Of a stretch of DNA of 64,000 bases, positions 10,131-18,748 are shown piece by piece. How positions within the stretch are numbered: the stretch's first letter is position 1; each line of letters opens with the position of its first letter. The notes below the pieces were generated by a model, which ran no database searches, had not been told where the DNA came from, and worked only from the letters and a program-made list of their open reading frames with translations. Position numbers and translations under genes: made by a program. The stretch comes from Chloroflexi bacterium 54-19 (lineage in GTDB: Bacteria > Chloroflexota > Chloroflexia > Chloroheliales > Chloroheliaceae), in NCBI GenBank assembly GCA_001898225.1, contig MKTJ01000058.1, forward strand, positions 413,364-477,363, in the 5' to 3' direction.

Positions 10131-10505
10131 TACCTGTCAGGTTTAGTCCGGGACTTTACCCTTTGTGCGACCGGGAGGATTATACTCCAACCTGCCTTCT
10201 TTATCAAAGGGGGAGAAGTCAGTAGTCAGAGGTCAGTAGTTAGAAAAGAACAGCTACAATTTAGTTTGACGTAATGCAAAACACCCTCAAATGTTTAAAG
10301 TAACTGTTGTCATTAAAACTTTATTACCAAAAACTGGCTACTGACTACTGACCTCTGACTACTGTGAAAAAAGACACAGCGCCTCTTGACTTCCCTGTTA
10401 TAATATAAAGTTGGGGCCTGGAATAATTTATCCGAATCGCCCCTGAATAATTATATTGAAACCACCTATAGTAAAAACACGGTTTTCCGTTTCATTAAAG
10501 GCTAG
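10131..10505. repeat. Intergenic inverted repeat of GTCAGTAGTCAG type
   Basis: This 375-bp gap between divergent genes contains a 21-bp perfect inverted repeat, with arms at 10220-10240 and 10344-10364 (second arm: ACTACTGACCTCTGACTACTG). A degenerate copy of the same sequence, also as an inverted pair, is found at about 40890-40945. The remainder is AT-rich. The promoters of the divergent genes must lie here but no clear consensus was found. Confidence 0.75.
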
Positions 10506-11276
10506 ATGTCTGGATTTTTAATTGAAGATGACCGCCCTCTCTCGCAGGGCCTGTCCACTGCCTCTTTCTCCCCTTTACTTGGCGTAAATTTGTTGAACGA
10601 TCCCACTGGTCCCGGCGAATTCGAAGAACTTTGCTGGCAATATCTCCACAAGCTTCCGAAAGGGCTAATCCTGGGTCAGTTGAAAAGCCGGGTTGAAACG
10701 GAAATCGGCGCTTTCGGGGGACGCCGCTACGAGTTCGACAGCCGAATCTTCCAGACCGAGGGCCCCCTGGCCGGGCAGGTTATCGGGCAACTGGCTGTCA
10801 CCCTTTATCGCAAGCCAAGTGGGGCCGAAGAAGATATTTTCCTCGAACTCGAACAGTGCCAGCTCTGGTATCCCGAACTGCGCGGGCAGGGCCTGGGCAA
10901 AGCTATCGTGGAACAGGTCAAACAGCTAGGCGAAGCCCTCGGCGTCAAAGCCCTGACCGCTATCGCCATTTACGATGGGCGGTTTGTCTGGCCCGCCCTC
11001 GGTTTTCGCTTTGGGGATTACCTGCCAGACGCCCAGGCCGCCAGAAAATTCCAGAAGCGCTTTGAGAAATTCTGCCGTCGTCACCAGCTTGCTATGCCCG
11101 ATATCGCAAATTGGGATGCGCCCCATATCGCCTCTTTTATGTCCGAACGAAAGTTATTAGCCCCGGTCGGTCACAGCATGGACCGCCAGCGCCGGGAAGT
11201 TCATTCTGGCCGGGCTTTCCTCCTGACTCGGCGTCCTTTCTTCCTGAGCTTCCCGCTTTCCAGGGGACTGGTATAA
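10506..11276 (+). CDS. GNAT-fold acetyltransferase-like protein
   Basis: 256 aa. The central part (about 60-190) has the GNAT acetyl-CoA-binding motif A: LWYPELRGQGLGKAIVEQVKQ, fitting the R/Q-x-x-G-x-G/A pyrophosphate loop, followed by ALGFRFGDYLPDAQ, typical of the last strand. N- and C-terminal extensions are not recognised. The acyl acceptor is unknown. It is divergent from the glycosyltransferase operon and followed by its own intrinsic terminator. Confidence 0.65.
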   Translation: MSGFLIEDDRPLSQGLSTASFSPLLGVNLLNDPTGPGEFEELCWQYLHKLPKGLILGQLKSRVETEIGAFGGRRYEFDSRIFQTEGPLAGQVIGQLAVTLYRKPSGAEEDIFLELEQCQLWYPELRGQGLGKAIVEQVKQLGEALGVKALTAIAIYDGRFVWPALGFRFGDYLPDAQAARKFQKRFEKFCRRHQLAMPDIANWDAPHIASFMSERKLLAPVGHSMDRQRREVHSGRAFLLTRRPFFLSFPLSRGLV

Positions 11277-11296
11277 ACTTCTTCTATAAAAATAAC

Positions 11297-11322
11297 CCGG
11301 CCTGTCCAAAGGCCGGTTTTTT
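11297..11322 (+). terminator. Intrinsic terminator after the GNAT gene
   Basis: A CCGGCC/GGCCGG stem with an 8-nt loop is followed by TTTTTT. It lies 20 bp after the stop of the GNAT gene. Confidence 0.85.
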
Positions 11323-11326
11323 GATT

Positions 11327-11775
11327 TTAAAGGGTTTTTACCAGATTTGTCAGTAGGTCCATTTCATTTTGGGGAAAGGGGTGTTTCCACAGTTCTTCAA
11401 ACTGCTCATTATTTTCCAGTTCTCGCAAAGCTTGCCAAAAGGGGACAACCAGAGATTTTAGGGCGCTGTTTGAGGCAAACCTAATATTTCCCATACCTTT
11501 TAGTCTTCGGCTATCGGGATATTCTACGATTTCAAACCGTGCCTGACCTGTATCCTGTGAAAAAAGAAGTCATATTCAACCGGCTCAGTGTTCCATTTTA
11601 TCGTTTGGGCAGTAGAGGTAGAGGCAAAAATAAACAAGCCTTTTGCAAGCTCATAGATAGAGTCATATGGAACATAAGAAGCCGTAAAACAAAACAAAAC
11701 TTCCTCAAGCTGGACTTGAACCTGTAACCAGCCGTTACAAATTTCTTTGAAAGAAATTTTTACCCTTTCGGCCAT
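11327..11775 (-). pseudogene. Frameshifted hypothetical gene (about 150 codons, two frame changes)
   Basis: The first 75 codons or so from the ATG at 11775 (starting MAERVKISFKEI) read into a stop at 11524. The coding signal continues in a second frame (RFEIVEYPDSRRLKGMGNIR, about 11535-11440) and then in a third (WQALRELENNEQFEELWKHP, ending at the TAA at 11327-11329). The three pieces join into one continuous soluble protein of about 150 aa, so two single-base indels are the simplest explanation: a decayed gene or a local sequencing/assembly error. No function is recognised. Confidence 0.55.
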
Positions 11776-11827
11776 AAATTAGTTTATGCTATTCCATTTC
11801 TTGTTTAGTCTGTTTATAAGACCACTA

Positions 11828-11857
11828 TTGACACGGTGGTATATACCATGGTATTAA
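11828..11857 (+). promoter_or_regulatory. Sigma70-type promoter with palindromic operator in the spacer
   Basis: TTGACA (11828-11833) and TATTAA (11852-11857) are spaced by 18 bp. The spacer contains the perfect 12-bp palindrome TGGTATATACCA (11837-11848). A related half (GTATATACCAT, 11878-11888) and a 9-bp inverted repeat ACGGTGGTA/TACCACCGT (11833-11841 and 11871-11879) flank the expected start site. The arrangement suits repression by a ribbon-helix-helix protein, and the gene immediately downstream has such an N-terminus. Confidence 0.6.
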
Positions 11858-11927
11858 TGATTTTGGAGATTACCACCGTATATACCATTATATCTCCTTA
11901 GAAAAGGGGTAGACGGAAAGGAACAAT

Positions 11928-12539
11928 TTGATGCCATCCAGTAAAGACCGCCAGCGGGTCGAAATTCCGGTCCATATCTATGAGCAAATAACCCGGATTG
12001 CCGACTTGGAGGGTCGTACCGTCACCAGTGTCCTGACCCAACTGCTGTTTCAAGCGATAGCAGAGTATCAACCGACCTGGATTCCCAGCAAACACCTCAG
12101 CCGCTTCAACGCCCATGCCCAAAATGTTCTCACCCTGGCCCGCGAGGAAGCGCTCCCTTTTAATCACCACTATATCGGGACCGAACACCTCTTACTGGGT
12201 TTATTACGCGAACAAGAGGGCCTGGCGGCCCTGGCCCTGGACAAATTAGGCGTTACCCTTGAAAAGGTCCGGGCGGCGGTTGAAAAAAAGATTGGGCGCG
12301 GGACTGAACCTGCCGAGGAAGAAATCGACTACGTGCCCCGTGTCCGCAAGGTTCTCTCCCTGGCCCTGGACGAGGCCACCCGCCAGGGTAGCGAGTTCGT
12401 CCGCACCGAGCATATCCTCCTGGGGATTGTGCGGGATGGTGGCGGTATCGCTGCTGATATTCTCGATACCTTTGGAGTCCTGGGCAAAGTTCGCAGTCAG
12501 GTTTTGGAACTGCTCGGCCAACCCTTCAACCCAGGATAA
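11928..12539 (+). CDS. Ribbon-helix-helix + double Clp-N (ClpC N-domain) protein
   Basis: 203 aa. Residues about 8-45 (RVEIPVHIYEQITRIADLEG) look like a small ribbon-helix-helix DNA-binding segment. Residues about 60-200 contain two Clp N-terminal repeats: AQNVLTLAREEALPFNHHYI with GTEHLLLGLL, then RKVLSLALDEATRQGSEFV with RTEHILLGIV. Clp-N repeats normally sit on ClpC/ClpA unfoldases and bind substrates or adaptors; here no AAA+ ATPase follows. The start is supported by AGGAA before the ATG. It may be a transcription factor regulated through a Clp-like recognition domain, and the upstream palindromes suggest autoregulation. The function is inferred. Confidence 0.75.
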   Translation: MMPSSKDRQRVEIPVHIYEQITRIADLEGRTVTSVLTQLLFQAIAEYQPTWIPSKHLSRFNAHAQNVLTLAREEALPFNHHYIGTEHLLLGLLREQEGLAALALDKLGVTLEKVRAAVEKKIGRGTEPAEEEIDYVPRVRKVLSLALDEATRQGSEFVRTEHILLGIVRDGGGIAADILDTFGVLGKVRSQVLELLGQPFNPG

Positions 12540-12581
12540 GAAACCCCTGTACACCTCACCCGTTTGAAAGGAGAAATCTCC

Positions 12582-13376
12582 ATGCCTGATTCCAGCGATG
12601 TGTGGACCGGCAAAGCCCAGAGCTACGACCGGGCCCGGCCCACTCCACCCCCGGTACTGCTCGACCTGCTTACCCAGTTGATAAAAACGCCGCGCCCCGC
12701 CCTGGTAGTCGACCTGGGTAGTGGGACCGGCCTTTCCACCACCATCTGGGGCGGGCGGGCCGCGCAGGTGATTGGCATCGAGCCCAACACCGATATGCGC
12801 CGGGAAGCCCAGCTTAAATTAGGAGGCTACCCTTACGCGCCCCAGGTGGAATATCGCGAGGGTGTAGCCCAGCAGACCGGCCTGCCCGATGGTTGCGCCG
12901 ACATCGTCACGGCGGCCCAATCGTTTCACTGGATGGAACCGACCGAAACCCTGGCCGAGGTCGCCCGGATACTCCGGCCCGGCGGTATCTTTGCGGCTTA
13001 CGACTACGACTGGCCGCCCGCTATCAACTGGGAGCTTGAACAGTTGGCCCAGGAGATGGCTATGCGATTGATGGGGCTAATCCGGGAGCGTGGACTGGCC
13101 GGGCAGATAAAGCTGTGGCCTAAAGATAAACACCTCGAAAACATGCGCGGGAGCGGTCATTTCCGCTTCACTCGCGAAGTCCTGCTGCATCATATCGAGT
13201 ACGGTGACGCTGCCCGCTATCTTGAGATGGGCCAGAGCAACGCCTTTAGCGACCAGTTCAAATTCACCGACGAAGAACTGGGACTAGACCGCCTCCGCCA
13301 GGCCGCCTTCGAATATATTGGTTCCGAGCCTGTCCCCTGGTACATAAGTTACCGGGTTCGTATCGGTGTCAGGTGA
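12582..13376 (+). CDS. Class I SAM-dependent methyltransferase
   Basis: 264 aa. A methyltransferase type 11/25 fold: motif I VVDLGSGTGLSTTIW, acidic motif II GIEPNTDMRREA, then a post-motif region DIVTAAQSFHWMEPTETLAE and RILRPGGIFAAYDYDW. I chose the ATG at 12582 because AAAGGAGA stands 6-8 bp upstream; a TTG 18 bp earlier overlaps that Shine-Dalgarno sequence. It lies 42 bp after the Clp-N gene, so the two may be co-transcribed. The substrate is unknown. Confidence 0.88.
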   Translation: MPDSSDVWTGKAQSYDRARPTPPPVLLDLLTQLIKTPRPALVVDLGSGTGLSTTIWGGRAAQVIGIEPNTDMRREAQLKLGGYPYAPQVEYREGVAQQTGLPDGCADIVTAAQSFHWMEPTETLAEVARILRPGGIFAAYDYDWPPAINWELEQLAQEMAMRLMGLIRERGLAGQIKLWPKDKHLENMRGSGHFRFTREVLLHHIEYGDAARYLEMGQSNAFSDQFKFTDEELGLDRLRQAAFEYIGSEPVPWYISYRVRIGVR

Positions 13377-13410
13377 GACTTAATTAGAAATTGATAACAC
13401 AGGTTGGAAA

Positions 13411-13450
13411 GCCGGGCCAGGAGAGTATATAATAGGCCCGGTATTTTTTA
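13411..13450 (+). terminator. Intrinsic terminator after the methyltransferase gene
   Basis: A GCCGGGCC/GGCCCGGT stem is followed by ATTTTTTATT. It ends the Clp-N/methyltransferase unit. Confidence 0.8.
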
Positions 13451-13530
13451 TTGGATAGAAAAGAAAAATAAATGACAGGTACTTTGTAAAAACCTGTGGT
13501 ACGCTCACTCGAAAGGAGTATTGCCGGGAA

Positions 13531-14697
13531 ATGGCTGATAAAGGAAATAATTCGTATGGCCGCCTGCTGGACCCTCACCCCATCGAAAAGGGCCTGACGG
13601 TCGCCGATATGGTGGACGAGCATCTCTTTGCCTATAACGCGGCCCGGTTGCGGGAAGCCTGCCAGTTGCTCGCCCGCAAGGTGATGCAAAACGACGTGAC
13701 GGTCGGTATGACCCTCTCCGGCGCGTTGACCCCGACCGGCCTGGGCACCTCCGCCCTGGTCCCCCTGATTGATGGCGGCTACGTTGATTGGATTATCTCC
13801 ACCGGCGCTAACCTTTACCACGACATCCACCGTTCGCTTGGCTTCGAATTATTCCAGACCTCTCCCTTTACCGATGACCTGAGCTTGCGAGAGAACCACG
13901 TCATCCGTATTTACGACATCCTGTTCGACCAGGAAGTGCTGCTCAAGTCCGACGCGTACCTGCGCGAAGTGATGAAACTGCCCGAATTCCAGAAACGCAT
14001 GAGCACCTCGGAACTGCATAACCGCCTCGGTAAGTATGTCCGCGAACGCGAGAAAGTGCTTGGTCTCAAGTACCGTTCGCTCCTGGGGGCCTGTTACGAA
14101 GCGGGGGTGCCGGTCTATACTTCCAGCCCTGGCGACTCCACCATCGGTATGAACGTGGCCGGGTTGCAACTGGAGGGCAACAAACTCGGTTTCGACCCCG
14201 AAGCCGATGTGAACGAGACGACCGCGATTGTCTATAACGCCAAGCATAGCGGCGGCAAAAGCGCTGTATTAATCCTGGGCGGGGGTAGCCCCAAGAACTT
14301 TATTTTACAGACCGAGCCTCAAATCCAGGAGATCCTGGGTATCCCGGAGAAAGGCCACGACTATTTTATCCAGGTGACGGATGCCCGCGCCGATACGGGC
14401 GGACTTTCGGGCGCGACCCCTTCCGAGGCCATGACCTGGGGCAAGGTCGACCCCGAACAGTTGCCCGATAGTATCGTTTGCTACCTCGATAGCACCGTCG
14501 CGGTACCGGTAATGGCGTCCTATATTATCGAGCGGACCGAGCCGCGACCGCAGAAGCGCCTGTTCGAACACCGCGATGAATTGTTAGCCGGGCTGCATGA
14601 AGCCGCCGCCAATTTCCGGCCTCAACGCGACGCTATCCACGTCGAAAGCGAAGGTGGTACGATGGTTGGGCGGGCGTTGTTGGACGACAAACAATAG
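13531..14697 (+). CDS. Deoxyhypusine synthase-like / homospermidine synthase-type enzyme
   Basis: 388 aa of the deoxyhypusine synthase superfamily, which moves the aminobutyl group of spermidine using NAD. Visible signatures are VSTGANLYHD-like ISTGANLYHD (about 89-98), ILGGGSPKNF (249-258) and PSEAMTWGKVD, where Lys305 corresponds to the catalytic lysine. Bacteria lack eIF5A, so members of this branch are more likely polyamine enzymes (homospermidine-forming type) than protein modifiers. A good Shine-Dalgarno (AAAGGAG) precedes the ATG. The FKBP lipoprotein gene follows after 53 bp. The exact product cannot be decided from sequence alone. Confidence 0.88.
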   Translation: MADKGNNSYGRLLDPHPIEKGLTVADMVDEHLFAYNAARLREACQLLARKVMQNDVTVGMTLSGALTPTGLGTSALVPLIDGGYVDWIISTGANLYHDIHRSLGFELFQTSPFTDDLSLRENHVIRIYDILFDQEVLLKSDAYLREVMKLPEFQKRMSTSELHNRLGKYVREREKVLGLKYRSLLGACYEAGVPVYTSSPGDSTIGMNVAGLQLEGNKLGFDPEADVNETTAIVYNAKHSGGKSAVLILGGGSPKNFILQTEPQIQEILGIPEKGHDYFIQVTDARADTGGLSGATPSEAMTWGKVDPEQLPDSIVCYLDSTVAVPVMASYIIERTEPRPQKRLFEHRDELLAGLHEAAANFRPQRDAIHVESEGGTMVGRALLDDKQ

Positions 14698-14750
14698 GCC
14701 AGGTAGGCTAAGTTTAAGCTTTGTTTTAGTGAGATTGGAAAGGTAAGTTC

Positions 14751-15290
14751 TTGAAATTTGAGATGTCCCGGCGTGGAAGCAGGCCGGTTTTGCTGGGGTT
14801 TGTTTTGTTAGTAGTAATGAGCTTGCTGGCGGCTTGCGGCGATAATGGTACCCCTACCTCCACGACCGATTTTAATAGCGGAGCAAGCCAGGGCACCGTA
14901 GCCGCGACCCCTTTTGCCTCCGGTATCCCCCAGGTTACCGGAACCACTGTCTCTACCAATTCGGGTCTGCAATATATTGATACCAAAGTTGGAGATGGCG
15001 CGGAAGCCAAGTCCGGGCAGACCGTTTCGGTTAACTACACCGGCTACCTGGCGGCGGATGGCACCAAGTTTGATAGCTCGCTGGATAGAGGCCAGCCTTT
15101 TCCTTTTCCGCTTGGTACCGGCAAAGTTATCAAGGGTTGGGACGAAGGTGTAGCCGGGATGAAGGTAGGCGGCAAAAGACGTCTGATTGTTCCGCCGAAC
15201 CTGGGTTATGGCGCGGGCGGTTATCCGCCGGTTATCCCGGCCAATGCCACCCTGGTCTTTGATGTTGAACTTTTGAGCGTGCAGGGATAG
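14751..15290 (+). CDS. Lipoprotein FKBP-type peptidyl-prolyl isomerase
   Basis: 179 aa. The signal peptide ends in a lipobox (LLAAC), so the mature protein would be lipid-anchored outside the membrane. A Thr/Ser-rich linker precedes one complete FKBP domain (about 75-179): VSVNYTGYL, GTKFDSSLDRGQPFPFPLG, VIKGWDEGVAGMKVGGKRRL, GYGAGGYPPVIPANATLVFDVELL. It probably helps fold secreted proteins. The TTG start is favoured because GGAAAGG lies 7 bp upstream; the ATG four codons later has no comparable site. The PIN-domain gene follows after 14 bp, probably in the same transcript. Confidence 0.92.
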   Translation: MKFEMSRRGSRPVLLGFVLLVVMSLLAACGDNGTPTSTTDFNSGASQGTVAATPFASGIPQVTGTTVSTNSGLQYIDTKVGDGAEAKSGQTVSVNYTGYLAADGTKFDSSLDRGQPFPFPLGTGKVIKGWDEGVAGMKVGGKRRLIVPPNLGYGAGGYPPVIPANATLVFDVELLSVQG

Positions 15291-15304
15291 AGAGGTGAGA
15301 CCCG

Positions 15305-15826
15305 GTGGCGACCAGACCTAAAATTGTCTTCTGGAAACCGGGGATGGTAGTCCGGGGCAAGCAGGTCTATCTCGATGCAAATTTCCTGGTGGCCCTGGCC
15401 CAACCGGACCACATCTGGCACAGCAGCGCCGGGGCTTTGCTGGAATCGCTGCTCGAACGCAATACCGCCCTGGTTTTGTCGTCGCTGGCCCTGAACGAGG
15501 CTATCTACCAGCTAACCCGGCTTGAACAAAAGAACCGGAAAAAGTTGGCTGAGGCCGGTGAGGCAGAAGAAACTTTCCCAACCGAGCCGAGTTGGGCCGC
15601 TAGCCTCAACCGGGCCCTGGAAAGCCTGGGCCAGCCGGTCTTTTTCGAACCGCCCGACCTGGCATTTCACCAGCAGGTCATCCGGGGGGTCGGCGAACTT
15701 AATCTCGACCCTACCGACGCCTTTCACTACGCGGCAGCCCGGCGGTTGGCCGTCCCCATCCTGAGCAATGATGTCGGGTTCCAGAAAATCCCCGACCAGA
15801 ACCTGGTGGTGGTAACCTTCTTTTAG
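15305..15826 (+). CDS. PIN-domain protein (putative ribonuclease)
   Basis: 173 aa with a GTG start. A PIN fold with the expected acidic residues: Asp24 (VYLDANFLVAL), Glu65 (LALNEAIYQL), Asp135/Asp138 (NLDPTDAFHYAAA) and Asp156 (PILSNDVGF), so a metal-dependent RNase site looks complete. PIN proteins are often VapC toxins, but no small antitoxin gene is next to it. Its partner upstream is an FKBP lipoprotein, so a housekeeping RNase role is as likely as a toxin. Confidence 0.8.
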   Translation: MATRPKIVFWKPGMVVRGKQVYLDANFLVALAQPDHIWHSSAGALLESLLERNTALVLSSLALNEAIYQLTRLEQKNRKKLAEAGEAEETFPTEPSWAASLNRALESLGQPVFFEPPDLAFHQQVIRGVGELNLDPTDAFHYAAARRLAVPILSNDVGFQKIPDQNLVVVTFF

Positions 15827-15870
15827 CAAGGGAGGCCTGGTTCAAGAAGCAAGTTCAACATTTGAAATAT

Positions 15871-15907
15871 AAAACCGATCTAGAAAAAATACTAGACCGG
15901 TTTTTAA
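15871..15907. terminator. Bidirectional terminator between convergent genes
   Basis: AAAACCGATCTAG and CTAGACCGGTTTTT pair with one mismatch around an 8-nt loop, with A and T runs on the outer sides. It serves the PIN gene (plus) and the response-regulator gene (minus). Confidence 0.8.
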
Positions 15908-15955
15908 TAATTCCTTAAAAATAATATTTAGTAGGCCGAATAAACCCTGCTAAAA

Positions 15956-16696
15956 CTAGGGCGTGTATTTGTAGCCGACTCCGCGAATGGTCTGGATATA
16001 GCGCGGGTGGGAAGGGTCTTCTTCCAGCTTTTTTCGCAACCGGGCCATATGCACGTCCACCACCCGTTCGTCCCCGAAATAGTCGTAATTCCAGACCTGT
16101 TCGAGCAGCCGGTCCCGGCTAAAGACCAGGTTGGGGTGTTCGTAGAGGAATTGCAACAAATCGAATTCCAGCTTGGTCAGTTCGATTTCAAGCCCGTTTT
16201 TAAGGACTTGCCGCCGGTCCTGGTTTACCTGCAACCCGTTCGAAGTCGGGAAGGTCTTGGCAAGCAAATTGCCCTCGCTGAGCGGGCCGGTCCCGGCCTG
16301 GGCTAAAGCGGCCTGTTTTTCGTTGGCGTGCCGGACCATGGCCTTGACCTTTAAGGTCAGCTCTTTGGCGTTAAACGGTTTGATGATGTAGTCGTCCGCC
16401 CCGGCTTCAAAGCCGCCATAGCGATGTTCCTCGGTAGCCAGGGCCGTTAGCATAATAATGTAAATGCCAGGATTAACCTCGCGCAAACGGCGGCAGACTT
16501 CCATTCCATCCATTTCCGGCATCATCCGGTCAAGTATCGCCAGCACCGGTTTCTCCTGCTCGGCTTTTTCGAGGGCTTCCTTGCCGTTTTCGGCCAGGAT
16601 TACCTGGTACCCGGCGCGTTGCAGGTGGAAATTAACCAACATCAAAATATCGTGTTCGTCATCGGCCAGTAAAATTTTTTCGTTATGCTCTGGCAT
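15956..16696 (-). CDS. OmpR/PhoB-family response regulator
   Basis: 246 aa. Receiver domain (about 7-120) with the acidic pair ADDE (11-14), phospho-acceptor Asp56 (AILDRMMPEMDG), Thr84 (IMLTALA) and Lys106 (IIKPFNA). The winged-helix DNA-binding domain (about 150-245) shows LTKLEFDLLQFLYEHPNLVF and DVHMARLRKKLEEDP ending in IRGVGYKYTP. No histidine kinase gene is adjacent, so it is an orphan or is paired at a distance. Confidence 0.95.
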   Translation of the reverse strand: MPEHNEKILLADDEHDILMLVNFHLQRAGYQVILAENGKEALEKAEQEKPVLAILDRMMPEMDGMEVCRRLREVNPGIYIIMLTALATEEHRYGGFEAGADDYIIKPFNAKELTLKVKAMVRHANEKQAALAQAGTGPLSEGNLLAKTFPTSNGLQVNQDRRQVLKNGLEIELTKLEFDLLQFLYEHPNLVFSRDRLLEQVWNYDYFGDERVVDVHMARLRKKLEEDPSHPRYIQTIRGVGYKYTP

Positions 16697-16910
16697 TTTT
16701 TCTGTCTCTTTTTTCTACACTAACAAGAACTATTTTAAAGGCAATTTAGCTCTTGCTATAAATCTACCGCGAAGGTTTTAGGAATGCAAGCCACCCTAAA
16801 AATTTACTATACTAAACTTATTATACATAACTAAAAGGATAACAAATAAGAGGAAGAATTGAAAGTAGGATAAATTTGCTATAAAAATTCTTAAATGGTC
16901 ATCTTAACCA

Positions 16911-16942
16911 AAAAGCTCACCCTCAACCGGCGGTGAGCTTTT
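16911..16942 (-). terminator. Intrinsic terminator downstream of the ferredoxin gene
   Basis: AAAAGCTCACC and GGTGAGCTTTT form an 11-bp stem around a 10-nt loop. It sits about 105 bp beyond the ferredoxin stop on the minus strand. The rest of the 351-bp gap 16697-17047 is AT-rich with no other feature seen. Confidence 0.75.
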
Positions 16943-17047
16943 GCAAAGCCAAAAAATTACTAAACCTTCCCCAACCGATTTTTCGTTAACCTGGCCGGGT
17001 GGCCCACAACTATACAGCCAGACTAACGAGTAAAGAGCTTGTGCCTG

Positions 17048-17350
17048 TTACTCTACTTCGCGTTTTTCCGGGTACATTTTATTGATTTCGGCCCGCGCCT
17101 TGTTTTTGTCGTTGAAATAAATCGTGTTAATCGAGGTGAAACTTTTCCACTTGTCGGGAACTTCTTCTTCGGCAAAAATAGCGGCTACCGGGCATTCCGG
17201 TTCGCAAGCCCCGCAGTCAATGCACTCGTCCGGGTGAATGTAGAGCATGCGGTCGTCTTCGCCGTCTTCATAGATGCAATCAACCGGGCAGACATTAACG
17301 CAACTTTTATCCTTAACGTCTACGCACGGCTCTGTGATAACATAGGCCAT
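17048..17350 (-). CDS. Seven-iron (3Fe-4S/4Fe-4S) ferredoxin
   Basis: 100 aa. Electron carrier of the FdxA/Azotobacter type. The first cluster region [17 protein letters not shown] has the expanded spacing typical of a 3Fe-4S site; [12 protein letters not shown] is a canonical 4Fe-4S site. The length and acidic tail match the family. It is monocistronic with its own terminator, and the redox partner is not visible in this window. Confidence 0.95.
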   Translation of the reverse strand: MAYVITEPCVDVKDKSCVNVCPVDCIYEDGEDDRMLYIHPDECIDCGACEPECPVAAIFAEEEVPDKWKSFTSINTIYFNDKNKARAEINKMYPEKREVE

Positions 17351-17606
17351 TATTCTTAACTCCTCTTTTTGAAGTATTAAGCTCTCTTCAGTTTGTGCAA
17401 AGATGTAAAATCTAGCCCCGGTAAACGCTTCACCAGTTACCCAGGCGTACTTGAAGTTAGCAAAGCGGAAGAAAATAACTCCGCAGGAATTGATTGACTA
17501 CTTTGGCCATCATACTACTGAGTGAGGTAATTTGCAAGCAGATTTGAGCCTGGGGCTATTTCTACGTTACACAGATTTTTCTTAGGATACCTATTGGTTT
17601 AATCTA

Positions 17607-17643
17607 TTTTTGAGGGGATTTTTTCTGGAAATCCCCTCAAAAA
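17607..17643 (-). terminator. Intrinsic terminator of the DUF3592-like gene
   Basis: A 15-bp perfect stem (TTTTTGAGGGGATTT and its complement) has a 7-nt loop and A/T-rich flanks. It lies 9 bp beyond the stop codon at 17652. The rest of the 300-bp gap 17351-17651 shows nothing recognisable. Confidence 0.8.
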
Positions 17644-17651
17644 GTGGAGTC

Positions 17652-18440
17652 TTATAACAGGCTGTAGAGCTGGTCACTGGCATAGAGAAGCACCAGCGGC
17701 GTACCCGGCGGCGGTAAAGGCTGGACGTACAGGTCGTTGCGGACGTACCTTTCCTTCCCGCTTAACACTTTGCCATAGGGGTTCTGAAAATCGTAATAAA
17801 CTTCCAGGACGTAATAACGCCTGCGCCGGTTTCGCCTCTCCTGCAAATAGGCCGAGGCTAACCTGGCTGGCAGTAAGCGCCCGGTGCGTTCAAGCCGGTT
17901 GCGCCGGATTATATTGCGGACAATCAGGCTTATAAAAAGAAGGCACACGGCCATTACCAGCCCAAAAACAATATACCAGGTCAGGTCGGCTTCACGCCCG
18001 GCTATTTTCGAGGTGGTGGGGTCGTTGGAAAGGTACTCGATGGGGAGTTTAGCGCCAAGCCGGGTCTGGTGGTAAAAATCGTAATCCACGTCCTGCTTGC
18101 CCTGGTCAGGGCCGTCTTGCCCCGGCACATTGTAACTGTAATACAGGTAATAGGTGGTGGAACGCCCACTGGAATAGCCCCGGTCAACCACGGTGCCCGC
18201 GGTGCTAACCCCGAACTGCTCGTACCGGTTGTGAATATCCCAGATGCGCCAGGAGAGAAAAGCGGCGACCCCAAAAATAAGGCTCACAATGACCAGGAAA
18301 GCAAATAAACCCCGGCGCAGTCCCCGGTTAAAGTGGGATTTCTGCCGGTGGATAAACTGGATATTGTCGGGTTCGAGCAAAAAACTATTCGAAAAGTTCT
18401 GGGTATAGTACATAGCGGGTTGCCCTGTGTTATGTTTCAA
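17652..18440 (-). CDS. DUF3592-like membrane protein
   Basis: 262 aa. Two membrane segments (about 45-65 and 155-180) flank an extracytoplasmic beta-rich region with the pattern GTVVDRGYSSGRSTTYYLYYSY and GAKLPIEYLSNDP, which is typical of DUF3592 proteins. A similar second unit follows in the cytoplasmic tail (RYYVLEVYYDFQNPYGKV, PGTPLVLLYASDQ). The biochemical role of this family is unknown. It is monocistronic. Confidence 0.6.
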   Translation of the reverse strand: MKHNTGQPAMYYTQNFSNSFLLEPDNIQFIHRQKSHFNRGLRRGLFAFLVIVSLIFGVAAFLSWRIWDIHNRYEQFGVSTAGTVVDRGYSSGRSTTYYLYYSYNVPGQDGPDQGKQDVDYDFYHQTRLGAKLPIEYLSNDPTTSKIAGREADLTWYIVFGLVMAVCLLFISLIVRNIIRRNRLERTGRLLPARLASAYLQERRNRRRRYYVLEVYYDFQNPYGKVLSGKERYVRNDLYVQPLPPPGTPLVLLYASDQLYSLL

Positions 18441-18748
18441 AAATTAACCTTTAAGACCTGCAAGCCTGAATAACCAATCCTACGGATTATTCCCAAAATA
18501 CCTGGCAAATCTTATTACAAGATTTGTACCACCCACTCAGACCGTTTTTATTTCAAACCGCCTTACCCAATTACCTTTTGGGATAATTACAGCCCCCGGT
18601 TATTTTCATCTCCTTACCTTAGTATCTCGACCTGATTGGCAATTTTTAATTTCTCCATTTCTAGGGGCGGTCAATTGTCGAATTACCTTTTCCCAAAAGA
18701 GCGGTTATGCTATCATCCAGAAAAGTTACACAGAAAGGATTTTTCCGC
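18441..18748. other. Intergenic region, nothing recognised
   Basis: A 308-bp AT-rich spacer between divergent genes. It must hold both promoters, but I could not pick a convincing -35/-10 pair or operator. Confidence 0.4.

Noticed and set aside
15305-15826. VapBC toxin-antitoxin pair
   Set aside because: The PIN gene is complete, but the upstream partner is an FKBP lipoprotein and no antitoxin-sized gene is adjacent.
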